64,000 nt of DNA, from assembly GCA_964057225.1 (NCBI GenBank), contig OZ059898.1, positions 17,771,267 through 17,835,266 on the forward strand, given 5' to 3'. Below are positions 49,947-63,828 of this stretch, one piece after another (position 1 is the stretch's first letter; each line of letters opens with the position of its first letter). The notes under the pieces were generated by a model that saw only the letters and a list, made by a program, of their open reading frames with translations, did not search any database and was not told where the DNA came from. The position numbers and the translations under genes were made by a program. The stretch comes from Auanema rhodensis. Its lineage: Eukaryota; Nematoda; Chromadorea; Rhabditida; Rhabditidae.

Positions 49947-52900
49947 TTGAAAAATGATGCATTAGTGTATGTTGAGTTTCCATGTACACTCAACATTGCT
50001 TCCAAAAACATTTTGACAAAAATTTTTTCGAAAAATTTCAAAATAATTTCGCAAAAAGTAGATGTTTTTAGATTTTTTTTTTCAAGGCAAAGACGATGGA
50101 CAAGGTTATTCAACGAAAAAATTTATTCTTCAGGGTGAAAATCGAGGATATAAGTGTGAACTTATATCAGTTGATATCTCGGTGCATTTTCAAGCTAGCG
50201 CAAATCTAATAACACAGATCGACGCAGCTTAAAAATCCGCATCGAATGCACTATACTAAATTGAGAAACGCTTGATACAAAAATTAGTTATGACCGTTTG
50301 AAAAATGATGCATTAGTGTATTTTGAGTTTCCATGTACACTCAACATTGCTTCCAAAAACATTTTGACAAAAATTTTTTCGAAAAATTTCAAAATAATTT
50401 CGCAAAAAGTAGATGTTTTTAGATTTCTTTTTTCAAGGCAAAGACGATGGACAATGTTATTCAACGAAAAAATTAATTCTTCAGGGTGAAAATCGAGGAT
50501 ATAAGTGTGAACTTATATCAGTTGATATCTCGGTGCATTTTTAAGCTAGCGCAAATCTGATAACACAGATCGACGCAGCTTAAAAATCCGCATCGAGTGC
50601 ACTATACCACATTGAGAAACGCTTTATACAAAAATTAGTTATGATCGTTTGAAAAATGATGCATTAGTGTATTTTGAGTTTCCATGTACACTCAACATTG
50701 CTTCCAAAAACATTTTGACAAAAATTTTTCCGAAAAATTTCAAAATAATTTCGCAAAAAGTAGATGTTTTTAGATTCCTTTTTTCAAGGCAAAGACGATG
50801 GACAATGTTATTCAACGAAAAAATTGATTCTTCAGGGTGAAAATCGAGGATATAAGTGTGAACTTATATCAGTTGATATCTCGGTGCATTTTTCAGCTAG
50901 CGCAAATCTGATAACACAGATCGACGCAGCTTGAAAATCCGCATCGAATGCACTATACTACATTGAGAAACGCTTGATACAAAAATTAGTTATGATCGTT
51001 TGAAAAATGATGCATTAGTGTATTTTGAGTTTCCATGTACACTCAACATTGCTTCCAAAAACATTTTGACAAAAATTTTTCCGAAAAATTTCAAAATAAT
51101 TTCGCAAAAAGTAGATGTTTTTAGATTTTTTTTTTCAAGGCAAAGACGATGGACAATGTTATTCAACGAAAAAATTAATTCTTCAGGGTGAAAATCGAGG
51201 ATATAAGTGTGAACTTATATCAGTTGATATCTCGGTGCATTTTTAAGCTAGCGCAAATCTGATAACACAGATCGACGCAGCTTAAAAATCCGCATCGAGT
51301 GCACTATACTACATTGAGAAACGCTTGATACAAAAATTAGTTATGATCGTTTGAAAAATGATGCATTAGTGTATTTTGAGTTTCCATGTACATTCAACAT
51401 TGCTTCCAAAAACATTTTGACAAAAATTTTTCCGAAAAATTTCAAAATAATTTCGCAAAAAGTAGATGTTTTTAGATTTTTTTTTTCAAGGCAAAGACGA
51501 TGGACAAGGTTATTCAACGAAAAAATTGATTCTTCAGGGTGAAAATCGAGGATATAAGTGTGAACTTATATCAGTTGATATCTCGGTGCATTTTTCAGCT
51601 AGCGCAAATCTGATAACACAGATCGACGCAGCTTAAAAATCCGCATCGAATGCACTATACTACATTGAGAAACGCTTGATACAAAAATTAGTTATGATCG
51701 TTTGAAAAATGATGCATTAGTGTATTTTGAGTTTCCATGTACATTCAACATTGCTTCCAAAAACATTTTGACAAAAATTTTTCCGAAAAATTTCAAAATA
51801 ATTTCGCAAAAAGTAGATGTTTTTAGATTTTTTTTTTCAAGGCAAAGACGATGGACAAGGTTATTCAACGAAAAAATTGATTCTTCAGGGTGAAAATCGA
51901 GGATATAAGTGTGAACTTATATCAGTTGATATCTCGGTGCATTTTTCAGCTAGCGCAAATCTGATAACACAGATCGACGCAGCTTAAAAATCCGCATCGA
52001 ATGCACTATACTACATTGAGAAACGCTTGATACAAAAATTAGTTATGATCGTTTGAAAAATGATGCATTAGTGTATTTTGAGTTTCCATGTACACTCAAC
52101 ATTGCTTCCAAAAACATTTTGACAAAAATTTTTCCGAAAAATTTCAAAATAATTTCGCAAAAAGTAGATGTTTTTAGATTTTTTTTTTCAAGGCAAAGAC
52201 GATGGACAATGTTATTCAACGAAAAAATTAATTCTTCAGGGTGAAAATCGAGGATATAAGTGTGAACTTATATCAGTTGATATCTCGGTGCATTTTCAAG
52301 CTAGCGCAAATCTAATAACACAGATCGACGCAGCTTAAAAATCCGCATCGAATGCACTATACTAAATTGAGAAACGCTTGATACAAAAATTAGTTATGAC
52401 CGTTTGAAAAATGATGCATTAGTGTATTTTGAGTTTCCATGTACACTCAACATTGCTTCCAAAAACATTTTGACAAAAATTTTTTCGAAAAATTTCAAAA
52501 TAATTTCGCAAAAAGTAGATGTTTTTAGATTTTTTTTTTCAAGGCAAAGACGATGGACAAGGTTATTCAACGAAAAAATTAATTCTTCAGGGTGAAAATC
52601 GAGGATATAAGTGTGAACTTATATCAGTTGATATCTCGGTGCATTTTCAAGCTAGCGCAAATCTAATAACACAGATCGACGCAGCTTAAAAATCCGCATC
52701 GAATGCACTATACTAAATTGAGAAACGCTTGATACAAAAATTAGTTATGACCGTTTGAAAAATGATGCATTAGTGTATTTTGAGTTTCCATGTACACTCA
52801 ACATTGCTTCCAAAAACATTTTGACAAAAATTTTTTCGAAAAATTTCAAAATAATTTCGCAAAAAGTAGATGTTTTTAGATTTCTTTTTTCAAGGCAAAG

Positions 52901-54860
52901 ACGATGGACAATGTTATTCAACGAAAAAATTAATTCTTCAGGGTGAAAATCGAGGATATAAGTGTGAACTTATATCAGTTGATATCTCGGTGCATTTTTA
53001 AGCTAGCGCAAATCTGATAACACAGATCGACGCAGCTTAAAAATCCGCATCGAGTGCACTATACCACATTGAGAAACGCTTGATACAAAAATTAGTTATG
53101 ATCGTTTGAAAAATGATGCATTAGTGTATTTTGAGTTTCCATGTACACTCAACATTGCTTCCAAAAACATTTTGACAAAAATTTTTCCGAAAAATTTCAA
53201 AATAATTTCGCAAAAAGTAGATGTTTTTAGATTCCTTTTTTCAAGGCAAAGACGATGGACAATGTTATTCAACGAAAAAATTGATTCTTCAGGGTGAAAA
53301 TCGAGGATATAAGTGTGAACTTATATCAGTTGATATCTCGGTGCATTTTTCAGCTAGCGCAAATCTGATAACACAGATCGACGCAGCTTGAAAATCCGCA
53401 TCGAATGCACTATACTACATTGAGAAACGCTTGATACAAAAATTAGTTATGATCGTTTGAAAAATGATGCATTAGTGTATTTTGAGTTTCCATGTACACT
53501 CAACATTGCTTCCAAAAACATTTTGACAAAAATTTTTCCGAAAAATTTCAAAATAATTTCGCAAAAAGTAGATGTTTTTAGATTTTTTTTTTCAAGGCAA
53601 AGACGATGGACAATGTTATTCAACGAAAAAATTAATTCTTCAGGGTGAAAATCGAGGATATAAGTGTGAACTTATATCAGTTGATATCTCGGTGCATTTT
53701 TAAGCTAGCGCAAATCTGATAACACAGATCGACGCAGCTTAAAAATCCGCATCGAGTGCACTATACTACATTGAGAAACGCTTGATACAAAAATTAGTTA
53801 TGATCGTTTGAAAAATGATGCATTAGTGTATTTTGAGTTTCCATGTACATTCAACATTGCTTCCAAAAACATTTTGACAAAAATTTTTCCGAAAAATTTC
53901 AAAATAATTTCGCAAAAAGTAGATGTTTTTAGATTTTTTTTTTCAAGGCAAAGACGATGGACAAGGTTATTCAACGAAAAAATTGATTCTTCAGGGTGAA
54001 AATCGAGGATATAAGTGTGAACTTATATCAGTTGATATCTCGGTGCATTTTTCAGCTAGCGCAAATCTGATAACACAGATCGACGCAGCTTAAAAATCCG
54101 CATCGAATGCACTATACTACATTGAGAAACGCTTGATACAAAAATTAGTTATGATCGTTTGAAAAATGATGCATTAGTGTATTTTGAGTTTCCATGTACA
54201 TTCAACATTGCTTCCAAAAACATTTTGACAAAAATTTTTCCGAAAAATTTCAAAATAATTTCGCAAAAAGTAGATGTTTTTAGATTTTTTTTTTCAAGGC
54301 AAAGACGATGGACAAGGTTATTCAACGAAAAAATTGATTCTTCAGGGTGAAAATCGAGGATATAAGTGTGAACTTATATCAGTTGATATCTCGGTGCATT
54401 TTTCAGCTAGCGCAAATCTGATAACACAGATCGACGCAGCTTAAAAATCCGCATCGAATGCACTATACTACATTGAGAAACGCTTGATACAAAAATTAGT
54501 TATGATCGTTTGAAAAATGATGCATTAGTGTATTTTGAGTTTCCATGTACACTCAACATTGCTTCCAAAAACATTTTGACAAAAATTTTTCCGAAAAATT
54601 TCAAAATAATTTCGCAAAAAGTAGATGTTTTTAGATTTTTTTTTTCAAGGCAAAGACGATGGACAATGTTATTCAACGAAAAAATTAATTCTTCAGGGTG
54701 AAAATCGAGGATATAAGTGTGAACTTATATCAGTTGATATCTCGGTGCATTTTCAAGCTAGCGCAAATCTAATAACACAGATCGACGCAGCTTAAAAATC
54801 CGCATCGAATGCACTATACTAAATTGAGAAACGCTTGATACAAAAATTAGTTATGACCGT
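49947..54860 (+). repeat. Family A heptameric HOR, 2457 bp x 2
   Basis: Two adjacent seven-monomer copies (49947-52403 and 52404-54860) follow the same order of variants. Monomer 1 has CAAGGTTATTC with TTTTTTCGAAAAAT. Monomer 2 has ATGACCGTTTG before it and GATTTCTTTTTTC. Monomer 3 has GATTCCTTTTTTC and GCTTGAAAATCC. Monomer 4 follows with GCATCGAGTGC after it. Monomers 5 and 6 are both CATGTACATTCAAC with CAAGGTTATTC and ATTGATTC, and monomer 7 is ACAATG. A third copy with a different first monomer is at 57669-60125. Confidence 0.88.
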
Positions 54861-57668
54861 TTGAAAAATGATGCATTAGTGTATTTTGAGTTTCCATGTA
54901 CACTCAACATTGCTTCCAAAAACATTTTGACAAAAATTTTTTCGAAAAATTTCAAAATAATTTCGCAAAAAGTAGATGTTTTTAGATTTCTTTTTTCAAG
55001 GCAAAGACGATGGACAATGTTATTCAACGAAAAAATTAATTCTTCAGGGTGAAAATCGAGGATATAAGTGTGAACTTATATCAGTTGATATCTCGGTGCA
55101 TTTTTAAGCTAGCGCAAATCTGAAAACACAGATCGACGCAGCTTAAAAATCCGCATCGAGTGCACTATACTACATTGAGAAACGCTTGATACAAAAATTA
55201 GTTATGATCGTTTGAAAAATGATGCATTAGTGTATTTTGAGTTTCCATGTACACTCAACATTGCTTCCAAAAACATTTTGACAAAAATTTTTCCGAAAAA
55301 TTTCAAAATAATTTCGCAAAAAGTAGATGTTTTTAGATTTTTTTTTTCAAGGCAAAGACGATGGACAAGGTTATTCAACGAAAAAATTAATTCTTCAGGG
55401 TGAAAATCGAGGATATAAGTGTGAACTTATATCAGTTGATATCTCGGTGCATTTTTAAGCTAGCGCAAATCTGATAACACAGATCGACGCAGCTTAAAAA
55501 TCCGCATCAAATGCACTATACTACATTGAGAAACGCTTAATACAAAAATTAGTTATGATCGTTTGAAAAATGATGCATTAGTGTATGTTGAGTTTCCATG
55601 TACACTCAACATTGCTTCCAAAAACATTTTGACAAAAATTTTTTCGAAAAATTTCAAAATAATTTCGCAAAAAGTAAATGTTTTTAGACTTCTTTTTTCA
55701 AGGCAAAGACGATGGACAATGTTATTCAACGAAAAATTTAATTCTTCAGGGTGAAAATCGAGGATATAAGTGTGAACTTATATCAGTTGATATCTCGGTG
55801 CATTTTTAAGCTAGCGCAAATCTGATAACACAGATCGACGCAGCTTAAAAATCTGCATCGAATGCACTATACTACACTGAGAAACGCTTGATACAAAAAT
55901 TAGTTATGATCGTTTGAAAAATGATGCATTAGTGTATTTTGAGTTTCCATGTACACTCAACATTGCTTCCAAAAACATTTTGACAAAAATTTTTTCGAAA
56001 AATTTCAAAATAATTTAGCGAAAAGTAGATGTTTTTCGATTTTTTTTTTCAAGGCAAAGACGATGGACAATGTTATTCAACGAAAAATTTAATTCTTCAG
56101 GGTGAAAATCGAGGATATAAGTGTGAACATATATCAGTTGATATCTCGGTGCATTTTTAAGCTAGCGCAAATCTGATAACACAGATCGATGCAGCTTAAA
56201 AATCCGCATCGAATGCACTATACTACATTGAGAAACGCTTGATACAAAAATTAGTTATGATCGTTTGAAAAATGATGCATTAGTGTATTTTGAGTTTCCA
56301 TGTACACTCAACATTGCTTCCAAAAACATTTTGACAAAAATTTTTCCGAAAAATTTCAAAATAATTTCGCAAAAAGTAGATGTTTTTAGATTTTTTTTTT
56401 CAAGGCAAAGACGATGGACAATGTTATTCAACGAAAAAATTAATTCTTCAGGGTGAAAATCGAGGATATAAGTGTGAACTTATATCAGTTGATATCTCGG
56501 TGCATTTTCAAGCTAGCGCAAATCTAATAACACAGATCGACGCAGCTTAAAAATCTGCATCGAATGCACTATACTACATTGAGAAACGCTTAATACAAAA
56601 ATTAGTTATGATCGTTTGGAAAATGATGCATTAGTGTATTTTGAGTTTCCATGTACACTCAACATTGCTTCCAAAAACATTTTGACAAAAATTTTTCCGA
56701 AAAATTTCAAAATAATTTCGCAAAAAGTAGATGTTTTTAGATTTTTTTTTTCAAGGCAAAGACGATGGACAAGGTTATTCAACGAAAAAATTAATTCTTC
56801 AGGGTGAAAATCGAGGATATAAGTGTGAACTTATATCAGTTGATATCTCGGTGCATTTTCAAGCTAGCGCAAATCTAATAACACAGATCGACGCAGCTTA
56901 AAAATCCGCATCGAATGCACTATACTAAATTGAGAAACGCTTGATACAAAAATTAGTTATGACCGTTTGAAAAATGATGCATTAGTGTATTTTGAGTTTC
57001 CATGTACACTCAACATTGCTTCCAAAAACATTTTGACAAAAATTTTTTCGAAAAATTTCAAAATAATTTCGCAAAAAGTAGATGTTTTTAGATTTCTTTT
57101 TTCAAGGCAAAGACGATGGACAATGTTATTCAACGAAAAAATTAATTCTTCAGGGTGAAAATCGAGGATATAAGTGTGAACTTATATCAGTTGATATCTC
57201 GGTGCATTTTTAAGCTAGCGCAAATCTGATAACACAGATCGACGCAGCTTAAAAATCTGCATCGAATGCACTATACTACATTGAGAAACGCTTAATACAA
57301 AAATTAGTTATGATCGTTTGGAAAATGATGCATTAGTGTATGTTGAGTTTCCATGTACACTCAACATTGCTTCCAAAAACATTTTGACAAAAATTTTTCC
57401 GAAAAATTTCAAAATAATTTTGCAAAAAGTAGATGTTTTTAGATTTTTTTTTTCAAGGCAAAGACGATGGACAAGGTTATTCAACGAAAAAATTAATTCT
57501 TCAGGGTGAAAATCGAGGATATAAGTGTGAACTTATATCAGTTGATATCTCGGTGCATTTTTAAGCTAGCGCAAATCTGATAACACAGATCGATGCAGCT
57601 TAAAAATCCGCATCGAATGCACTATACTACATTGAGAAACGCTTGATACAAAAATTAGTTATGATCGT

Positions 57669-60125
57669 TTGAAAAATGATGCATTAGTGTATTTTGAGTT
57701 TCCATGTACACTCAACATTGCTTCCAAAAACATTTTGACAAAAATTTTTCCGAAAAATTTCAAAATAATTTCGCAAAAAGTAGATGTTTTTAGATTTTTT
57801 TTTTCAAGGCAAAGACGATGGACAAGGTTATTCAACGAAAAAATTAATTCTTCAGGGTGAAAATCGAGGATATAAGTGTGAACTTATATCAGTTGATATC
57901 TCGGTGCATTTTCAAGCTAGCGCAAATCTAATAACACAGATCGACGCAGCTTAAAAATCCGCATCGAATGCACTATACTAAATTGAGAAACGCTTGATAC
58001 AAAAATTAGTTATGACCGTTTGAAAAATGATGCATTAGTGTATTTTGAGTTTCCATGTACACTCAACATTGCTTCCAAAAACATTTTGACAAAAATTTTT
58101 TCGAAAAATTTCAAAATAATTTCGCAAAAAGTAGATGTTTTTAGATTTCTTTTTTCAAGGCAAAGACGATGGACAATGTTATTCAACGAAAAAATTAATT
58201 CTTCAGGGTGAAAATCGAGGATATAAGTGTGAACTTATATCAGTTGATATCTCGGTGCATTTTTAAGCTAGCGCAAATCTGATAACACAGATCGACGCAG
58301 CTTAAAAATCCGCATCGAGTGCACTATACTACATTGAGAAACGCTTGATACAAAAATTAGTTATGATCGTTTGAAAAATGATGCATTAGTGTATTTTGAG
58401 TTTCCATGTACACTCAACATTGCTTCCAAAAACATTTTGACAAAAATTTTTCCGAAAAATTTCAAAATAATTTCGCAAAAAGTAGATGTTTTTAGATTCC
58501 TTTTTTCAAGGCAAAGACGATGGACAATGTTATTCAACGAAAAAATTGATTCTTCAGGGTGAAAATCGAGGATATAAGTGTGAACTTATATCAGTTGATA
58601 TCTCGGTGCATTTTTCAGCTAGCGCAAATCTGATAACACAGATCGACGCAGCTTGAAAATCCGCATCGAATGCACTATACTACATTGAGAAACGCTTGAT
58701 ACAAAAATTAGTTATGATCGTTTGAAAAATGATGCATTAGTGTATTTTGAGTTTCCATGTACACTCAACATTGCTTCCAAAAACATTTTGACAAAAATTT
58801 TTCCGAAAAATTTCAAAATAATTTCGCAAAAAGTAGATGTTTTTAGATTTTTTTTTTCAATGCAAAGACGATGGACAATGTTATTCAACGAAAAAATTAA
58901 TTCTTCAGGGTGAAAATCGAGGATATAAGTGTGAACTTATATCAGTTGATATCTCGGTGCATTTTTAAGCTAGCGCAAATCTGATAACACAGATCGACGC
59001 AGCTTAAAAATCCGCATCGAGTGCACTATACTACATTGAGAAACGCTTGATACAAAAATTAGTTATGATCGTTTGAAAAATGATGCATTAGTGTATTTTG
59101 AGTTTCCATGTACATTCAACATTGCTTCCAAAAACATTTTGACAAAAATTTTTCCGAAAAATTTCAAAATAATTTCGCAAAAAGTAGATGTTTTTAGATT
59201 TTTTTTTTCAAGGCAAAGACGATGGACAAGGTTATTCAACGAAAAAATTGATTCTTCAGGGTGAAAATCGAGGATATAAGTGTGAACTTATATCAGTTGA
59301 TATCTCGGTGCATTTTTCAGCTAGCGCAAATCTGATAACACAGATCGACGCAGCTTAAAAATCCGCATCGAATGCACTATACTACATTGAGAAACGCTTG
59401 ATACAAAAATTAGTTATGATCGTTTGAAAAATGATGCATTAGTGTATTTTGAGTTTCCATGTACATTCAACATTGCTTCCAAAAACATTTTGACAAAAAT
59501 TTTTCCGAAAAATTTCAAAATAATTTCGCAAAAAGTAGATGTTTTTAGATTTTTTTTTTCAAGGCAAAGACGATGGACAAGGTTATTCAACGAAAAAATT
59601 GATTCTTCAGGGTGAAAATCGAGGATATAAGTGTGAACTTATATCAGTTGATATCTCGGTGCATTTTTCAGCTAGCGCAAATCTGATAACACAGATCGAC
59701 GCAGCTTAAAAATCCGCATCGAATGCACTATACTACATTGAGAAACGCTTGATACAAAAATTAGTTATGATCGTTTGAAAAATGATGCATTAGTGTATTT
59801 TGAGTTTCCATGTACACTCAACATTGCTTCCAAAAACATTTTGACAAAAATTTTTCCGAAAAATTTCAAAATAATTTCGCAAAAAGTAGATGTTTTTAGA
59901 TTTTTTTTTTCAAGGCAAAGACGATGGACAATGTTATTCAACGAAAAAATTAATTCTTCAGGGTGAAAATCGAGGATATAAGTGTGAACTTATATCAGTT
60001 GATATCTCGGTGCATTTTCAAGCTAGCGCAAATCTAATAACACAGATCGACGCAGCTTAAAAATCCGCATCGAATGCACTATACTAAATTGAGAAACGCT
60101 TGATACAAAAATTAGTTATGACCGT
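57669..60125 (+). repeat. Third copy of the 2457-bp A heptamer
   Basis: Monomers 2-7 follow the order described for 49947-54860. The first monomer carries TTTTTCCGAAAAAT instead of TTTTTTCGAAAAAT. The fourth has a private change, CAATGCAAAGACG for CAAGGCAAAGACG (about 58859). The next monomers (60126-62582) are shortened HOR fragments, and 62583-63986 again gives the last four monomers of the unit. Confidence 0.82.
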
Positions 60126-62782
60126 TTGAAAAATGATGCATTAGTGTATTTTGAGTTTCCATGTACACTCAACATTGCTTCCAAAAACATTTTGACAAAA
60201 ATTTTTTCGAAAAATTTCAAAATAATTTCGCAAAAAGTAGATGTTTTTAGATTTCTTTTTTCAAGGCAAAGACGATGGACAATGTTATTCAACGAAAAAA
60301 TTAATTCTTCAGGGTGAAAATCGAGGATATAAGTGTGAACTTATATCAGTTGATATCTCGGTGCATTTTTAAGCTAGCGCAAATCTGAAAACACAGATCG
60401 ACGCAGCTTAAAAATCCGCATCGAGTGCACTATACTACATTGAGAAACGCTTGATACAAAAATTAGTTATGATCGTTTGAAAAATGATGCATTAGTGTAT
60501 TTTGAGTTTCCATGTACACTCAACATTGCTTCCAAAAACATTTTGACAAAAATTTTTCCGAAAAATTTCAAAATAATTTCGCAAAAAGTAGATGTTTTTA
60601 GATTTTTTTTTTCAAGGCAAAGACGATGGACAAGGTTATTCAACGAAAAAATTGATTCTTCAGGGTGAAAATCGAGGATATAAGTGTGAACTTATATCAG
60701 TTGATATCTCGGTGCATTTTTCAGCTAGCGCAAATCTGATAACACAGATCGACGCAGCTTAAAAATCCGCATCGAATGCACTATACTACATTGAGAAACG
60801 CTTGATACAAAAATTAGTTATGATCGTTTGAAAAATGATGCATTAGTGTATTTTGAGTTTCCATGTACACTCAACATTGCTTCCAAAAACATTTTGACAA
60901 AAATTTTTCCGAAAAATTTCAAAATAATTTCGCAAAAAGTAGATGTTTTTAGATTTTTTTTTTCAAGGCAAAGACGATGGACAATGTTATTCAACGAAAA
61001 AATTAATTCTTCAGGGTGAAAATCGAGGATATAAGTGTGAACTTATATCAGTTGATATCTCGGTGCATTTTCAAGCTAGCGCAAATCTAATAACACAGAT
61101 CGACGCAGCTTAAAAATCCGCATCGAATGCACTATACTAAATTGAGAAACGCTTGATACAAAAATTAGTTATGACCGTTTGAAAAATGATGCATTAGTGT
61201 ATTTTGAGTTTCCATGTACACTCAACATTGCTTCCAAAAACATTTTGACAAAAATTTTTTCGAAAAATTTCAAAATAATTTCGCAAAAAGTAGATGTTTT
61301 TAGATTTCTTTTTTCAAGGCAAAGACGATGGACAATGTTATTCAACGAAAAAATTAATTCTTCAGGGTGAAAATCGAGGATATAAGTGTGAACTTATATC
61401 AGTTGATATCTCGGTGCATTTTTAAGCTAGCGCAAATCTGAAAACACAGATCGACGCAGCTTAAAAATCCGCATCGAGTGCACTATACTACATTGAGAAA
61501 CGCTTGATACAAAAATTAGTTATGATCGTTTGAAAAATGATGCATTAGTGTATTTTGAGTTTCCATGTACACTCAACATTGCTTCCAAAAACATTTTGAC
61601 AAAAATTTTTCCGAAAAATTTCAAAATAATTTCGCAAAAAGTAGATGTTTTTAGATTTTTTTTTTCAAGGCAAAGACGATGGACAAGGTTATTCAACGAA
61701 AAAATTAATTCTTCAGGGTGAAAATCGAGGATATAAGTGTGAACTTATATCAGTTGATATCTCGGTGCATTTTTAAGCTAGCGCAAATCTGATAACACAG
61801 ATCGATGCAGCTTAAAAATCCGCATCGAATACACTATACTACATTGAGAAACGCTTGATACAAAAATTAGTTATGATCGTTTGAAAAATGATGCATTAGT
61901 GTATTTTGAGTTTCCATGTACACTCAACATTGCTTCCAAAAACATTTTGACAAAAATTTTTTCGAAAAATTTCAAAATAATTTCGCAAAAAGTAGATGTT
62001 TTTAGATTTCTTTTTTCAAGGCAAAGACGATGGACAATGTTATTCAACGAAAAAATTAATTCTTCAGGGTGAAAATCGAGGATATAAGTGTGAACTTATA
62101 TCAGTTGATATCTCGGTGCATTTTTAAGCTAGCGCAAATCTGAAAACACAGATCGACGCAGCTTAAAAATCCGCATCGAGTGCACTATACTACATTGAGA
62201 AACGCTTGATACAAAAATTAGTTATGATCGTTTGAAAAATGATGCATTAGTGTATTTTGAGTTTCCATGTACACTCAACATTGCTTCCAAAAACATTTTG
62301 ACAAAAATTTTTCCGAAAAATTTCAAAATAATTTCGCAAAAAGTAGATGTTTTTAGATTTTTTTTTTCAAGGCAAAGACGATGGACAAGGTTATTCAACG
62401 AAAAAATTAATTCTTCAGGGTGAAAATCGAGGATATAAGTGTGAACTTATATCAGTTGATATCTCGGTGCATTTTTCAGCTAGCGCAAATCTGATAACAC
62501 AGATCGACGCAGCTTGAAAATCCGCATCGAATGCACTATACTACATTGAGAAACGCTTAATACAAAAATTAGTTATGATCGTTTGAAAAATGATGCATTA
62601 GTGTATTTTGAGTTTCCATGTACACTCAACATTGCTTCCAAAAACATTTTGACAAAAATTTTTCCGAAAAATTTCAAAATAATTTCGCAAAAAGTAGATG
62701 TTTTTAGATTTTTTTTTTCAAGGCAAAGACGATGGACAATGTTATTCAACGAAAAAATTAATTCTTCAGGGTGAAAATCGAG

Positions 62783-62804
62783 GATATAAGTGTGAACTTA
62801 TATC
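62783..62804. repeat. Perfect 9-bp-stem hairpin in family A (example copy)
   Basis: GATATAAGT, four-base loop GTGA, ACTTATATC. It lies 11 bp before the 65-bp dyad and is kept in almost every A monomer in both arms. It is broken in the edge monomer at about 14095 and altered by single changes near 32622 and 56130. It is a candidate protein-binding or transcript-folding element, with no direct evidence of either. Confidence 0.85.
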
Positions 62805-62815
62805 AGTTGATATCT

Positions 62816-62880
62816 CGGTGCATTTTTAAGCTAGCGCAAATCTGATAACACAGATCGACGCAGCTTAAAAATCCGCATCG
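62816..62880. repeat. Internal 65-bp imperfect dyad of family A (example copy)
   Basis: Each A monomer contains this inverted repeat. From outside in: CGGTGC pairs with GCATCG (5 of 6, with CC bulged), ATTTTTAAGCT pairs with AGCTTAAAAAT (11 of 11), then GCG with CGC, then ATCTG with CAGAT around a six-base loop ATAACA. It could extrude as a cruciform or fold as RNA. The outer stem varies between monomer types (TTTTTCAGC, TTTTCAAGC, TTTCAAAGC). The reading is directly visible; any function is inference. Confidence 0.85.
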
Positions 62881-63799
62881 AGTGCACTATACTACATTGA
62901 GAAACGCTTGATACAAAAATTAGTTATGATCGTTTGAAAAATGATGCATTAGTGTATTTTGAGTTTCCATGTACATTCAACATTGCTTCCAAAAACATTT
63001 TGACAAAAATTTTTCCGAAAAATTTCAAAATAATTTCGCAAAAAGTAGATGTTTTTAGATTTTTTTTTTCAAGGCAAAGACGATGGACAAGGTTATTCAA
63101 CGAAAAAATTGATTCTTCAGGGTGAAAATCGAGGATATAAGTGTGAACTTATATCAGTTGATATCTCGGTGCATTTTTCAGCTAGCGCAAATCTGATAAC
63201 ACAGATCGACGCAGCTTAAAAATCCGCATCGAATGCACTATACTACATTGAGAAACGCTTGATACAAAAATTAGTTATGATCGTTTGAAAAATGATGCAT
63301 TAGTGTATTTTGAGTTTCCATGTACATTCAACATTGCTTCCAAAAACATTTTGACAAAAATTTTTCCGAAAAATTTCAAAATAATTTCGCAAAAAGTAGA
63401 TGTTTTTAGATTTTTTTTTTCAAGGCAAAGACGATGGACAAGGTTATTCAACGAAAAAATTGATTCTTCAGGGTGAAAATCGAGGATATAAGTGTGAACT
63501 TATATCAGTTGATATCTCGGTGCATTTTTCAGCTAGCGCAAATCTGATAACACAGATCGACGCAGCTTAAAAATCCGCATCGAATGCACTATACTACATT
63601 GAGAAACGCTTGATACAAAAATTAGTTATGATCGTTTGAAAAATGATGCATTAGTGTATTTTGAGTTTCCATGTACACTCAACATTGCTTCCAAAAACAT
63701 TTTGACAAAAATTTTTCCGAAAAATTTCAAAATAATTTCGCAAAAAGTAGATGTTTTTAGATTTTTTTTTTCAAGGCAAAGACGATGGACAATGTTATT

Positions 63800-63828
63800 C
63801 AACGAAAAAATTAATTCTTCAGGGTGAA
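63800..63828. promoter_or_regulatory. Box shared by satellites A and B (example in A)
   Basis: In A plus orientation the box reads CAATG-TT-A-TTCAA-CGAAAAAAT-T-AATTC. In reverse-orientation B it reads CAATG-C-TT-T-TTCAA-A-CGAAAAAAT-AATTC (for example 23465-23493), or with TTTAAA in place of TTCAAA. I count 26 identities over 27 aligned positions with three single-base gaps for the best B variant. The two monomers do not otherwise align by eye. A shared protein-binding site, analogous in concept to a CENP-B box, is one explanation; common ancestry is another. It does not match the published CENP-B box. Confidence 0.5.

Noticed and set aside
62783-62804. Rho-independent terminator at the GATATAAGT hairpin
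   Set aside because: The stem is AT-rich, has no following T-run, and the context is a eukaryote-type satellite.
26194-63827. Plus-strand open frames of 61-94 codons repeated about once per monomer
   Set aside because: They track the satellite period, change C-terminus with a one-base T-run difference, and the residue composition (Lys, Phe, Asn, Ile) simply reflects AT-rich DNA. Kept only as a low-interest finding, not as genes.
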